64,000 nucleotides of DNA, taken from Edaphobacter modestus. GTDB lineage: Bacteria; Acidobacteriota; Terriglobia; Terriglobales; Acidobacteriaceae. Location of the stretch: NCBI RefSeq assembly GCF_004217555.1, contig NZ_SHKW01000007.1:62001-126000 (forward strand), read 5' to 3'. This document shows, piece after piece, positions 35,137-44,060 of this stretch. Position 1 is the stretch's first letter. Every line of letters starts with the position of its first letter. Below the pieces are notes generated by a model. That model saw only the letters and a list, made by a program, of their open reading frames with translations, did not search any database and had not been told where the DNA came from. Both the position numbers and the translations under genes were made by a program.

Positions 35137-35934
35137 GTGAAGCCATTCGTGAAGTCGAACAAGAACGACTTCCTGGATGCGGAAGCGATTGCTGAGGCTG
35201 TGGATCGGGAGAACATGCGATTTGTTCCGATCAAGACGGACGACCAGCTGGATCTGCAGGCATTGCATCGTGTGCGCGATCGTTTGATCGCGCGAAGAAC
35301 CTCAGTCATCAACCAGCTGCGGGCCTTCCTGCTGGAGCGGGGTCTGGTATTTGCAAAGAGCCCGGCCAGGCTGCGCGAGCGCATGCCCGAGATCCTCGAG
35401 AACGCCGAGGAAGATCTCACTCCGCGTATGCGGAACCTGCTGGCTCAACTTTGGAACGAGTGGAAGGATCTTGAACAGCGGGTGGTCGATCTGAACCAGG
35501 AAGTGGAGCTGATTGCCTCAAGTGATGCGGCATGCACGCGGCTCAGGCAGATCCCCGGCGTTGGCCCGCTGGTCGCAACCGCGATCGTAGCCGCGATCGG
35601 TAACGGCGCAGCCTTCCATAAGGGGCGTGAGTTTTCTTCCTGGCTTGGGCTTGTGCCACGACAGCACTCGACCGGTGGTAAGGCCCGCCTCTTCGGTATC
35701 AGCAAGCGCGGTAACAACTACCTGCGCAAGATCTTCATCCATGGAGCCCGCGCAGTCGTATTGCGATCGAAGCGAGACCGCGTCGCCATGGGCGCGTGGA
35801 TGACCGCTCTTGAAGCCAGAGCGCCACGCAACGTGCTCATCGTCGCCACGGCAAACAAACTGGCAAGGATCGCTTGGGCCGTGCTGTCAAGCGGCCAGGA
35901 CTATCGGGCAGTTCAAGAGCCAGTCGCGGCCTAG
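35137..35934 (+). pseudogene. IS1111-type (IS110 family) transposase lacking its N-terminus, copy 1
   Basis: The 265 codons correspond to residues from about 94 to the end of the intact copy at 36508-37539, with clear divergence (for example FLDAEAIAEAVDRENMRFVP against FIDAEAIAEAVGRQNMRFVS). The RuvC-like first half, with its catalytic Asp and Glu, is missing. Sequence similarity begins at the sulfatase junction near 35120. The Tnp_20 domain (RLRQIPGVGPLVATAIVAAI) and the end are intact. Confidence 0.88.
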
Positions 35935-36188
35935 CTAAGCGTAGCTATCAAGATCAAGTTCTCCCACCGAGGTCTGCACCGGATAAGTAAAGATGAAAGA
36001 ACAGTCAAACGGCGTACCTGAAACCTGATTGCTCAATAGGCTCTTCCACAGCCGAGGGGTTTTGTAGGACAGGTACGCGGCGTATCTCATCATGGCCAGG
36101 AGACTGATCTCCACCAAAAGGCCGGATACATTGACGCAGACATTCCTTCATCCATAAACTTTTCCCTTGCATTCAGACGGCGGACCAT
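35935..36188 (+). ncRNA. conserved 3' flank of IS1111 copy 1 (candidate guide RNA)
   Basis: The 240 bases between the transposase stop and the terminal repeat CGGCGGACCAT (36178-36188) closely match the same region of copy 2, including GATGAAAGAACAGTCA, CGGCGTATCTCATCATG and GGCCGGATACATT. They encode no plausible protein. IS110/IS1111 elements are known to carry a guide (bridge or seeker) RNA in a non-coding flank; in the IS1111 group it is reported downstream of the transposase. Conservation and position support that reading here; expression is inferred. Confidence 0.5.
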
Positions 36189-36245
36189 ACATTTGACCAA
36201 GTTCACCTGGCCAGATGGTTCGGTGCGTCGAACTTGGTGAAATGT
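36189..36245. repeat. palindromic spacer between the two IS right ends
   Basis: Between the two terminal repeats the outer bases mirror each other: ACATTTGACCAAGTTC (36189-36204) and its complement with one mismatch (36230-36245). The central 25 bases are unpaired. Both elements therefore continue into the same 16 bases, which are either part of the IS end or a shared target sequence entered from both sides. Confidence 0.65.
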
Positions 36246-36507
36246 ATGGTCCGCCGTCCGACTGCAAGAGAAAAGTGGTTGGACGAAGAGAAGTCTGCGT
36301 TAATGTATCCGGCCTGTTTATGGAGAATAAGATCTCCTGGCACATGATGAGATACGCCGCGTGTCTGTCCTTTGAAACCCCTCGGCCGCGAGGGCCTTTT
36401 GAGCAAACAGGTTTCAGAGACGCCGTTATGACTGTTCTTTCATCTTCACTCGTCCGTGCAGACCTTGGTGAGATGGCTTGGAACCGGTTATGTTTCGCCG
36501 GCCTAGG
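36246..36507 (-). ncRNA. conserved 3' flank of IS1111 copy 2 (candidate guide RNA)
   Basis: Counterpart of 35935-36188 on the opposite strand. Blocks such as AGGTCTGCAC, GATGAAAGAACAGTCA, TGCTCAA and CGGCGTATCTCATCATG are kept while intervening bases differ, as expected for an RNA under structural selection. No protein is encoded. Confidence 0.5.
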
Positions 36508-37539
36508 CTAGGCAGTAGTTTCGGCGGGCACGACCCGGTAGTCCTGACCAGTCGAGAGCACAGCCCATGCGATGCGAGCCAGCTTGTTGGCCATGGCGAC
36601 GATCAACACGTTGCGCGGGGCTCTGCCCTCGAGTGAAGTTAGCCATGCACCCATTGCGATACGATCTCGCTTGGATCGCAGGACAACGGCACGGGCTCCG
36701 TGAACCAGAATCATCCGTAGATAACGGTTGCCCCGCTTACTGATGCCATAGAGCCGTGCCTTGCCTCCTGTTGAATGCTGTCTGGGTACCAGTCCCATCC
36801 AGGCGGCGAACTCTCGTCCCTTCCGGAAGGCCGAACCGTTGCCGATCGAAGCTACGATCGCGGTTGCCACCAGAGGTCCGATGCCCGGAATCTGTCGCAG
36901 TCTCTGGCATGCGGCATCGCTGGAGGCAATCCGCTCGACTTCCGCGTTCATCTCTTCAAGCTGAAGTTCCAGCTCCTTCCACTCGCTCCACATCATCGCT
37001 ATCAGGTTGCGCATCCTTGGAGTCAGGTTCTCCTCCACGTTCTCGAGCACGCTTGGTATCGCTTCTCTGAGGCGAATCGGACTCTTAGCAAACACCATGC
37101 CTCGCTCCAGAAGGAATGCGCGAATCTGGTTGATCACAGCGGTTCTCCGCTGCATCACTCGTTCCCGGACGCGATGCAACGCCTGCAGATCCAGCTGATC
37201 ATCGGTCTTGATAGAAACAAACCGCATGTTCTGACGACCCACGGCTTCGGCGATCGCTTCTGCGTCAATGAAATCGTTCTTGTTCGACTTCACGAAGGGC
37301 TTCACAAACTGAGCGGGGATAAGCTTGACGTCGTGCCCTTGGGCTCGCAAAGCACGGCCCAGGAAGTGTGCTCCTGCGCACGCCTCCATCCCGATCAACG
37401 AGCTCTGCATGTTCGCTGTGAATACGATCAGCTGCTTCTGCGTAAACTTCTTCTTCAGGAGCACCTTGCCGTTATCATCAAGGGCTACCAGGTGAAAGGT
37501 CGTCTTGCCGAGATCAATCCCTACTGAACGAATCTGCAT
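36508..37539 (-). CDS. IS1111-type (IS110 family) transposase, intact
   Basis: The 343-residue protein starts at ATG 37539. The N-terminal RuvC-like DEDD domain has VGIDLGKTTFHLVALDDNG (Asp at 9), IGMEACAGAHFLGRAL (Glu at about 53) and SNKNDFIDAEAIAEA (Asp pair at about 103-106). A coiled linker and the Tnp_20 domain (RLRQIPGIGPLVATAIVASI) follow. The conserved Ser is in RQHSTGGKARLYGISKRGN. DEDD plus Ser enzymes of this family recombine DNA guided by an element-encoded RNA. All key residues are present, so it may be active. Confidence 0.92.
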   Translation of the reverse strand: MQIRSVGIDLGKTTFHLVALDDNGKVLLKKKFTQKQLIVFTANMQSSLIGMEACAGAHFLGRALRAQGHDVKLIPAQFVKPFVKSNKNDFIDAEAIAEAVGRQNMRFVSIKTDDQLDLQALHRVRERVMQRRTAVINQIRAFLLERGMVFAKSPIRLREAIPSVLENVEENLTPRMRNLIAMMWSEWKELELQLEEMNAEVERIASSDAACQRLRQIPGIGPLVATAIVASIGNGSAFRKGREFAAWMGLVPRQHSTGGKARLYGISKRGNRYLRMILVHGARAVVLRSKRDRIAMGAWLTSLEGRAPRNVLIVAMANKLARIAWAVLSTGQDYRVVPAETTA

Positions 37540-37814
37540 GTCGATGATCCTCCTTGAACCTGCCTACAAGATCCTCCACGCCCTAGTGGAGTTCAAGCGG
37601 CGGACCATCTCAGTAACCCCGTTTTCAGAGAGATTCAGTTCTCGGGGATCGGCAGGGGCGGGAGGGCTGGCTCCGGTTGAATTCTGGCTTGTGGATCAAT
37701 CGCTTAGAGTCAGTCCACGTACCGAGAAAGACCGAACTGCTAAACCACATCTATCATTCGGAGCGGTGTGAATCACCGCCCGCGACGATACACCCGAGAC
37801 GGAGAGGAACTACA

Positions 37815-38210
37815 ATGAAAGATCTCTTTGACCCCGCTCTGGCAGAAGACATAAAGCAGCGCATCATGCGCCTCCATCCTGAGAGTGAGCGGCGATGGGG
37901 CAACATGACCCTTGCCCAGACCCTCGCGCACTGTACTTCTGGCACGCAGATGGCGACGGGCGTCATCAACCCCAAACGTGCATCCTTTCCTGCCAACGTC
38001 ATCGGCACGCTTATAAAGCCGCTGGTCTTCGGTGACGACAAGCCCCTGCGACGCAACTCACCCTCCTCGCCGGAACTCTTCTCGGCGCACACCACACAGT
38101 GCGACTTCGAGCGCAAACGTGCCCAGCTCATCACAGCTATCGATAGCTTCGTCACCAAGGGCGCAGCTTCCTGCGCCATTGCAACCGTATACGAAGTTGA
38201 GCTTCGATAA
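37815..38210 (+). CDS. DUF1569-like protein, C-terminus probably truncated
   Basis: The 131-residue protein starts at ATG 37815 after GAGAGGAAC. It has the DinB-like helical pattern of DUF1569 proteins: IKQRIMRLHPESERRWGNMT and LAQTLAHCTSGTQMATGVI (with a potential metal-ligand His), then LIKPLVFGDDKPLRRN. Members normally end in a GWLMYKHLDHHLRQF-type helix. Here the frame instead ends in SFVTKGAASCAIATVYEVEL, so the last 25-30 residues are replaced. Function in this family is unknown; a metal-dependent transferase is a guess. Confidence 0.6.
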   Translation: MKDLFDPALAEDIKQRIMRLHPESERRWGNMTLAQTLAHCTSGTQMATGVINPKRASFPANVIGTLIKPLVFGDDKPLRRNSPSSPELFSAHTTQCDFERKRAQLITAIDSFVTKGAASCAIATVYEVELR

Positions 38211-38532
38211 GGCTGTCAGTTTTTCGGGACACGTCCTGCTATATGGGTGTTTTTGACTAAAACCGCGAAAAGTCAATTTTGGGGCCGAAATTGGAAATTA
38301 GTGTGACCTTCAGAGATAAGTGATAAGTGGCGGTCGTTCTTCAACGCTATTTGGCGCGGCGTAGGGCGTCTTCACAGGGGTCCGGACGGCGAAAAGACTT
38401 GTCCGAGAAGACGGTTATACGGCCACTTGCCGAAGATATAGATCGATTCGAATAGCTCGATGAGTGACTCGCCCTGTTGTCATCAACTCACATTTAGACT
38501 TACAAGGCGTCGTCGCCATAGACGGATATCGC
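38211..38532. other. gene-free region containing repeat S
   Basis: No coding frame is credible. GTCAGTTTTTCGGGACACG at 38215 and AAACCGCGAAAAGTCA at 38261 look like IS ends of an unidentified type. Repeat S occupies 38413-38454. Confidence 0.35.
38413..38454 (+). repeat. dispersed repeat S, copy 1
   Basis: CGGTTATACGGCCACTTGCC followed by a region with AGATCGATTCGAAT matches 43555-43596 at about 80 percent of positions, and its first 18 bases match the end of repeat R copy A (4278-4295). Confidence 0.55.
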
Positions 38533-39375
38533 TCATTCCGCCTTGAGCGCTTCGACGGGATCAAGATGAACTACTTTTCGTACTGGAAGCAACGAAGCGG
38601 AGAGCGCGATGACGCACAGGAGCAGTGCCGCACCGGCGAGGACGAATGGGTTGTTCGAGGTCACTCCATAAAGGAAGCCGCGAATCAGCCGGGTAGAGAG
38701 GATCGCAGCGACTCCTCCCGCGACGATCCCGATCGTCATCAAGATGATGGCCTGCCGCAGAACAAGCAGCACGATACGGAAGCGAGTCGCACCCAGGGCT
38801 ATCCGAATACCGAACTCCGTCGTTCTCTGGGTAATGCTCCTCGAGAATAGCCCATACAGGCCAACCCCGCTCAGCAGGAGCGCTAGTCCGGCAAAGAATC
38901 CGGAGAGAGATGCCAGCATTCTTTCGAGCGATGTCGAGTCATCCATCTTCTGAGTGATCAGAGTCACTTCAGAATCGGGACTCCCCGGCGCAATGTCGCG
39001 CAACGTTTTCCGGTAAGCACTCTGAGCGTCCGTGAGTGACCGCGCTTCGATTACGAAATTCATCAGGCCCGGATTGTCCATATCCGAGGCAATGGGCCGG
39101 TAGACGACAGGTTGAGGCGGCATTCGCAGATCCTGGAGCTTTACATCGGCTACGACGCCGATCACCCGACAGGTACTTTCCGATGCTCCACCTCGATCGA
39201 GCGAGAACTGAAATTGCCGCAATGTCGATCCAAGAGCCGGGGCCTTCGGAAACATCTTCTTCGCGGCGGACTGGCTGACGACGCAGGTATCCGCATCCGC
39301 ATCACTGTTCACGAAGTCACGGCCCGCGAGCAAAGGGAATTTCCATGGTAGAGAAAAAATCCTGGCCAACTTCAT
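38533..39375 (-). pseudogene. ADOP-type FtsX-like permease, C-terminal part
   Basis: The 3' part of the permease whose first part is the next entry. Native text starts at about residue 14 (PLLAGRDFVNSDADADTCVV). It holds the periplasmic MacB_PCD domain end and three transmembrane helices of the second FtsX domain (ITQRTTEFGIRIALGATRFR is the typical coupling segment), ending LPVRKVVHLDPVEALKAE. A single T inserted in CCCTTTGC (about 39340) separates the two frames. Removing it rejoins MEIPLLAGRDF. Confidence 0.8.
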
Positions 39376-41272
39376 TGAACTGAAGCGGTTGTTTTAACTC
39401 CTGTGCAGAAGGTGACACGGTGCTGAATACCCTCGTCACAGTTCCGAATAGCGGCGGAACTGTGACGAGGGCTGCGTTCTGCACTCCCGGCATCTCCTTC
39501 AGGTGTTCCGCCATTTGCCAATAGATATGCGTCAGTGCTGTTCCTCTCTCCGAACGAGCCCTGATATCCATCATGACCGTGGAAATATTCTCAGTGCGAA
39601 AGCCAACATGACTCAGTCTGAGCTTAACCAGCGTCGTGCTCAACAAGCCCGCAACCACGACGAGCATCAAAGACAACGCGATCTGCGCGCAGACGAAGCT
39701 GTTTCCCACCCACTTGCTTTCAGCCCGCAGGGAACGGTTTGCGGATTGGCGCAACATAGGCTCCGGAGCTGTGTGGCTGAGCATCCATGCCGGAGCTATG
39801 CCACAAAGCAGCGCGCAAAAAACAGCGCACCCGGCGGTGACGGTAAGTACGGTTGCATCCGGACGGATCGAGAGCGCAATGGGAAATCTTTCAGCGCCGG
39901 CAGACAAGAGGCGCAGCAGGATGCGGCATCCCATCCACGCAAATCCCAATCCCAGCAATCCACCGGGAAGAGTCAGCAGCAGGCTTTCTATCAACACCTG
40001 CCGCATGAGACGCGGGCGCGGGGCGCCAAGAGCGATGCGGAGCGCGAATTCGCGCGAGCGGCTGACGGCGCGTGCCAGTCCCAGGCCGGCAAGATTGGCA
40101 CAGCAGATTAACAGCACGATACCAACCAATCCCTGCATCAAAAACAGCGGCCGACGGTAGCGGATTCGTAGAAAGCTCCATCCGGAACGCCCGGGTAGCG
40201 CTATCAAATGTATGGGCGGCAAACCATGAAACTGGCGAACGGCTACGGGGGGCAGGACTTCTTCCATCACCTGGCGCGTAACGGCCGATAACTCGGCAGA
40301 GGCCTGAGCTACTGTGATGCCGGGTTTCAGCCGCGCCATCGGCGTCAGGTTAAATGAGAGAGGATTGCGCAGCATCGAATCCCTCTGCCGCTGCCGCATC
40401 ACCGGTTCGTAATTCAGCGGCATGTAGAAATCAGGGCGCGACGAGACCATGATTCCTGCAAAATTCTCGGGAGCTACGCCAACGATGGTGACGCTGTAGC
40501 CATTCAAGTGGACGTGACGGCCAATGACGGAAGCGTCGGCTGCATAATGCTCTACCCAGAAACGATGGCTGATGACGACGGCCCAGCCATCCGGACCGCC
40601 GCCCGGCTGATCATCGGCCGCGGTCAGCAATCGTCCGGCAGCCGGCCGAACACCGAGGACATCGAAGATGTTGCCGCTCACAATGGTTCCCGGATAGGTA
40701 TGCGTAATATCGTTTTCGAGGAGATCGGCGCCGTAATCGCACCATCCAGAGATGCCGGAAAAAGAACGGGTGTGCCGCTCGACGGATTCGATGAGCGGCA
40801 GATTGAGTACCGGCATCGGAGACTGGGCAACAGGCGAAGGATGGTCAGCCTGCACACCGATGAGGACCAGGCTGTTTGGGTCTTTTACCGGAAGGCTTTG
40901 CAGCCACAGAGAGTTCATCAACGTAAAGATCGCTGTGTTCGCGCCGATACCGAGCGTCAGCGTCAGCACAGAGATGAGTACGAAGCTGGGAGACCGGCGG
41001 AACTGGCGCAGGGCATATCCTGCATCCTGGCGCAGGTTTTCGAGCCAGGTCCACGACCATTTTTCGGTGATCTGGTCGCGAAGCACGGCAGAATTTCCAA
41101 AGAGCCGCATGGCCGCGTGCTCGGCCTCTTGGGGGTTCATGCCTGACGCAATGTTCTCGGCGATCTGCTGCTCCAGATGAAACTGGAGCTCCTTGTCGAG
41201 GCGATCGGCCGTGCGTTTGCGGTGAAGTAGCATCAAGAGCCAGACGCGAATCTTTTCAAAAACGCGGACCAT
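39317..41272 (-). pseudogene. ADOP-type FtsX-like permease, N-terminal part, frameshifted
   Basis: From ATG 41272 the frame has the N-terminal DUF-like segment of acidobacterial duplicated orphan permeases (DKELQFHLEQQIAENIASGM, then LFGNSAVLRDQITEKW). A first helix and MacB_PCD domain follow (SFVLISVLTLTLGIGANTAI), then four or more helices of the first FtsX domain (SRSREFALRIALGAPRPRLM), up to the frame break at about 39340. With the next piece it would be about 900 residues. Such permeases have no ATPase partner and their transported compound is unknown. The PadR regulator lies 17 bases upstream, a standard pairing. Confidence 0.85.
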
Positions 41273-41289
41273 ATTTCACCTCGCGTCTT

Positions 41290-41619
41290 TCAGACTTCTT
41301 CAATGACCAGATTTACCGCTCCGGAAAGTCGTTTCCAGTTTTCCGTTTCGTGCTCCAACTGCTTCCGCCCGGCCGCTGTCAGTGAATAGAACTTGGTTTG
41401 GCGTCCGTTTTCGCTCTCCGCCCATTTGGCTTTGATCCAGCCCTGCTGCTCCAGGCGATAGAGCGCCGGATAGAGTGATCCCTGCTGCACCTGCAAAACC
41501 TCTTTGGATATCTGCTGGATGCGTTTCGCGATGGCCCATCCATGTTTGGGGTCGAGCGAGATAGTTTTCAGGATCAGCAAATCCAGCGTCCCTTGTACGA
41601 GATCGTTTGGTTTTCCCAT
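41290..41619 (-). CDS. PadR-family transcriptional regulator
   Basis: The 109-residue protein starts at the ATG at 41619 (MGKPNDLVQGTLDLLILKTI), favoured over 41637 by family length. It has a winged helix with VQQGSLYPALYRLEQQGWIK (about 44-63) and a short C-terminal dimer helix. PadR proteins of this size repress adjacent transporter genes. It reads into the ADOP permease and has inverted repeats at its 5' side. Confidence 0.9.
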   Translation of the reverse strand: MGKPNDLVQGTLDLLILKTISLDPKHGWAIAKRIQQISKEVLQVQQGSLYPALYRLEQQGWIKAKWAESENGRQTKFYSLTAAGRKQLEHETENWKRLSGAVNLVIEEV

Positions 41620-41646
41620 GGCCACAATTATCGACACGAGAATTGC

Positions 41647-41672
41647 AGATAGTCAAGATACTTTGACTATCT
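41647..41672. promoter_or_regulatory. PadR operator candidate 1
   Basis: AGATAGTCAA (41647-41656) and its complement TTGACTATCT (41663-41672) are separated by 6 bases, just upstream of the PadR start. Confidence 0.7.
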
Positions 41673-41686
41673 TTAAACATAATTGT

Positions 41687-41718
41687 TGACTATCTACAAT
41701 AAGAATTGTAGATAGTCA
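41687..41718. promoter_or_regulatory. PadR operator candidate 2
   Basis: TGACTATCTACAAT and its exact complement (41705-41718) flank AAGA, a perfect 14-4-14 palindrome. It shares the GATAGTCA core with the first site and sits 4 bases before the divergent TPR gene, so one regulator may control both directions. Confidence 0.8.
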
Positions 41719-41722
41719 TAAT

Positions 41723-42707
41723 ATGTCGATGCGGAAAACAATCCAATTGCTTTTGTGCGCGAGCCTGGCCGCATTTACGGGAATGGCCGCGCAGAAGAAC
41801 CCGACACTATCGCAGGTGAATTCAGAGCAGCGCCTCGGCCGGCTGACTGAGCTGGAGCAGAAAGGCCGCTATGCGGAAGTGACGGAGCCGCTCGCGGAGC
41901 TCATACGCTCCAATGCCCTCAATGAGCGCGAGTCCGGCCGCGCACAGCTCCTGCTCGGCATCGCATATCATCAGCAGGGAGCGTTGGCGCAGGCGCAGAG
42001 CGCATACGAGAAGGCGCTTCATATCCTCTCGTACACCCCGGAAGGCGCGGTGGATCATGCTTCCGCTCTCGATAACTTTGCGCGTCTCTCACTCGATACG
42101 GGGCATCCGGATACCGCATTGCGCATGGAAACCGACGCGCTCAAGGAATACGAGGGATTGTCAGATCACGCGGATATCGCCCGATCCTGTGCTACGCTCG
42201 CAAGCCTGGAGATCAACCGGGGACATCGGCGAAGGAAAAGAGTATCTTTCTCGGGCGCTTCAGGAAGCAGGTTTGGCGTCCGGCCTGGATCAGGATTTCT
42301 ATGCCACCGTCTGGTCCGCTCAGGGATGGCTTTCTCTTCTGAACAAAGACACAACAACCGCCATCTCGGCGTACGCGCATGCCATTGAATTGTGGCGTGC
42401 CGCTAACGGCGAGCAGCACATGCTTACCGGATGGGGATACATGCTTCTGGGCAAGAGCTATGCACAGGCGGGCCAGAATGACAAAGCTCTCGAACAGATG
42501 CGGAAGGGGCTGAACATCCTGGATCAGGCAGTTGGTTCCAGCGATCCGAAGTATCTTGCCGCACAGATATCTTATTCGCAGGTACTGGATCAGTCAGGCG
42601 AGCATGATGAAGCTGTTCGTGTAAAAAACTCAGCGCAACAAGCTCTCAAGAGGCTCTCTCGAGATGCGTGCGCGGACTGTACCGTGAGCGCGTTCGCCCT
42701 GCATTGA
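41723..42707 (+). pseudogene. secreted TPR-repeat protein, one frameshift
   Basis: From ATG 41723 there is a signal peptide (about 1-22) and TPR motifs (AQLLLGIAYHQQGALAQAQS, HASALDNFARLSLDTGHPD) to about 42220. In CCGGGGAC (42219-42226) one extra G breaks the frame. The following frame continues EGKEYLSRALQEAGLASGLD, TAISAYAHAIELWRAANGEQ and LLGKSYAQAGQNDKALEQMR to the stop at 42707. Restored, it would be about 325 residues with six or more TPRs. It is divergent from PadR and shares the operator region. It is probably a real gene if the extra G is a sequence error. Confidence 0.75.
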
Positions 42708-42844
42708 TGCCCAGGATCTCCCTACTATTATCTCTATCTCCACCGGCGGAAGCTATCGTACGCCGTCCGGCAAAGACTTCGGTTAACACTTCGATCCGTT
42801 TTTGGCTCGGGATGAATCTCAATTGGAGCATTATCGCCAAGTCA
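42708..42844. other. short spacer between TPR gene and intron
   Basis: Contains no gene. It would be the 5' exon side of the intron and holds the putative intron-binding sequences just before 42845. Confidence 0.3.
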
Positions 42845-43493
42845 GTGCGCCGGGATAAACCGGCATGGAGCAGGGAATGAAAGAGTCCTACGAGAAAGGA
42901 GTAGCGAACCGCTCGGCCCCGAGTTTTGCGTTGCACACCGCGAGGTGTCGGCGAAGCGTAAACAGGGGTACAGGTGGGCTGGGTATTGAGCTCCGAAAAG
43001 ATGCAATCAGGACGCTGACGCTTTTGACTTGGCGGAAGGCAACATGGGCGGGAGCGATATCGCAAGTTCCTGCTCGGTCCTGCGTAGTCGTAGACCCCAG
43101 ACACGCCTGGAAGCTTCATGCACGAGAACCGGGAGACCTCGGAGACGCCTGCTGCCAACCAGTAGCAGGACGGCGGGTGAAGGCTCAGGCCGCACGACCC
43201 GCATGTACGTAGCCGAGGAGTCGGACAGCGGCATAGTACCGATGAATCATTCGAACAAAATCGAGAAGTCGATGGCGGAGAGTGAGGAGGGAAGGCCGCT
43301 GATCGAGGAGAACACTCATCAGGCCAGCACGCGCCCGACACAGAGCGGGGCCCGCGTGTCACTGGGACTGGCGGGTGTGCGGAAAGCGAGTTCTTGATCG
43401 CTTCGCCGCCAATCATCCGAGATAAGAGCCGTATGCGCTAACGAGCGCTCGTACGGATCTGCGCGGGGGGTATCAGGCAACTGATATCCCTAC
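42845..43493 (+). ncRNA. degenerate group II intron with deleted reverse transcriptase
   Basis: The start GTGCGCC at 42845 fits the GUGYG 5' consensus. Domain I text (GAAAGAGTCCTACGAGAAAG, then AAACAGGGGTACAGGTGGGC) is typical of bacterial group II introns. Domain V is clear at 43426-43460: GAGCCGTATGCGC pairs with GCGCTCGTACGGATCT. Domain VI (TATCAG...CTGATA, 43471-43486) precedes an AC end at 43493. The intron reading frame (ATG 43203) gives AEESDSGIVPMNHSNKIEKS and ends at TGA 43397, so only about 64 residues of the reverse transcriptase/maturase remain. It needs an external maturase to move. Confidence 0.75.
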
Positions 43494-43518
43494 CGCGACC
43501 TCAGCGACGGCGCGCATT

Positions 43519-43875
43519 TTACATGGACGTGTAGTCGCCAACTTGGACGCCTGCCGGTTTTACGGCCATTTGCCCAAAACACAGATCGATCTGAATCACG
43601 TCCCACTCCGCGGCGCCCTCGCTGTTCCAGTGTCCAATAGACAGCTCGCCTTCCAGAACATAGAAAAACTCTGCAAAGGGGTGCTTATGGAGGGGAATCC
43701 CCATGCCCGGCACGACCGTAGTCTCAAAAATGGAGAACGTGTAGCCCGTGTTTTCTCCCAGTGCCCTCCACAGCAACTGCATGGGTCCGATATCCAGCGC
43801 AGGGCCGCCTGTTTTGTTGTTCTTGATAACGTTGTGATGAATGACTTCTTCAAGTGGTGTGGGGAAGTTTGACAT
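43519..43875 (-). CDS. cupin-domain protein with altered C-terminus
   Basis: From ATG 43875 the protein has 118 residues. One cupin domain is visible, with metal ligands in GMGIPLHKHPFAEFFYVLEG (about 58-77). After GEL...EWDVIQ the usual motif 2 (GECVTVPADAPH-like) is missing. Instead the frame reads through repeat S (DLCFGQMAVKPAG) to a stop at 43519. The native 3' end was probably replaced by insertion of the repeat, removing one metal-ligand histidine. Confidence 0.65.
   Translation of the reverse strand: MSNFPTPLEEVIHHNVIKNNKTGGPALDIGPMQLLWRALGENTGYTFSIFETTVVPGMGIPLHKHPFAEFFYVLEGELSIGHWNSEGAAEWDVIQIDLCFGQMAVKPAGVQVGDYTSM
43555..43596 (-). repeat. dispersed repeat S, copy 2
   Basis: Related to 38413-38454: CCGGTTTTACGGCCATTTGC on the plus strand, then a stretch ending in AGATCGATCTGAAT. 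It forms the 3' end of the cupin gene. Confidence 0.55.
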
Positions 43876-44060
43876 ATCAGTATCCTTTCGCGAACGAAGT
43901 TGTGCTCTGGAATGAACGTCCGAGCTTGTGAGTTGCGCAGCTAGCACTCCGCTAGTCCCGTGGGTTTCACAGTTATCTGTCGCATGAATCGTTACAGGCC
44001 TTTACACAGCCGAACGGATCGCCCCGATGAAAGAGGTGGTTGATCCTCGCGGAGGCCTTG

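Larger units (their letters stand above)
36246..37608 (-). mobile_element. complete IS1111-type element, copy 2 (about 1.36 kb)
   Basis: Perfect 11-bp inverted repeats, ATGGTCCGCCG (36246-36256) and CGGCGGACCAT (37598-37608), enclose an intact transposase on the minus strand. Inverted repeats of 11-13 bp are typical of the IS1111 subgroup; classical IS110 members lack them. The true tips may lie a few bases further out. Another short palindrome, TCCACGCCCTAGTGGA, is just inside the left end (about 37575-37590). Confidence 0.85.
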
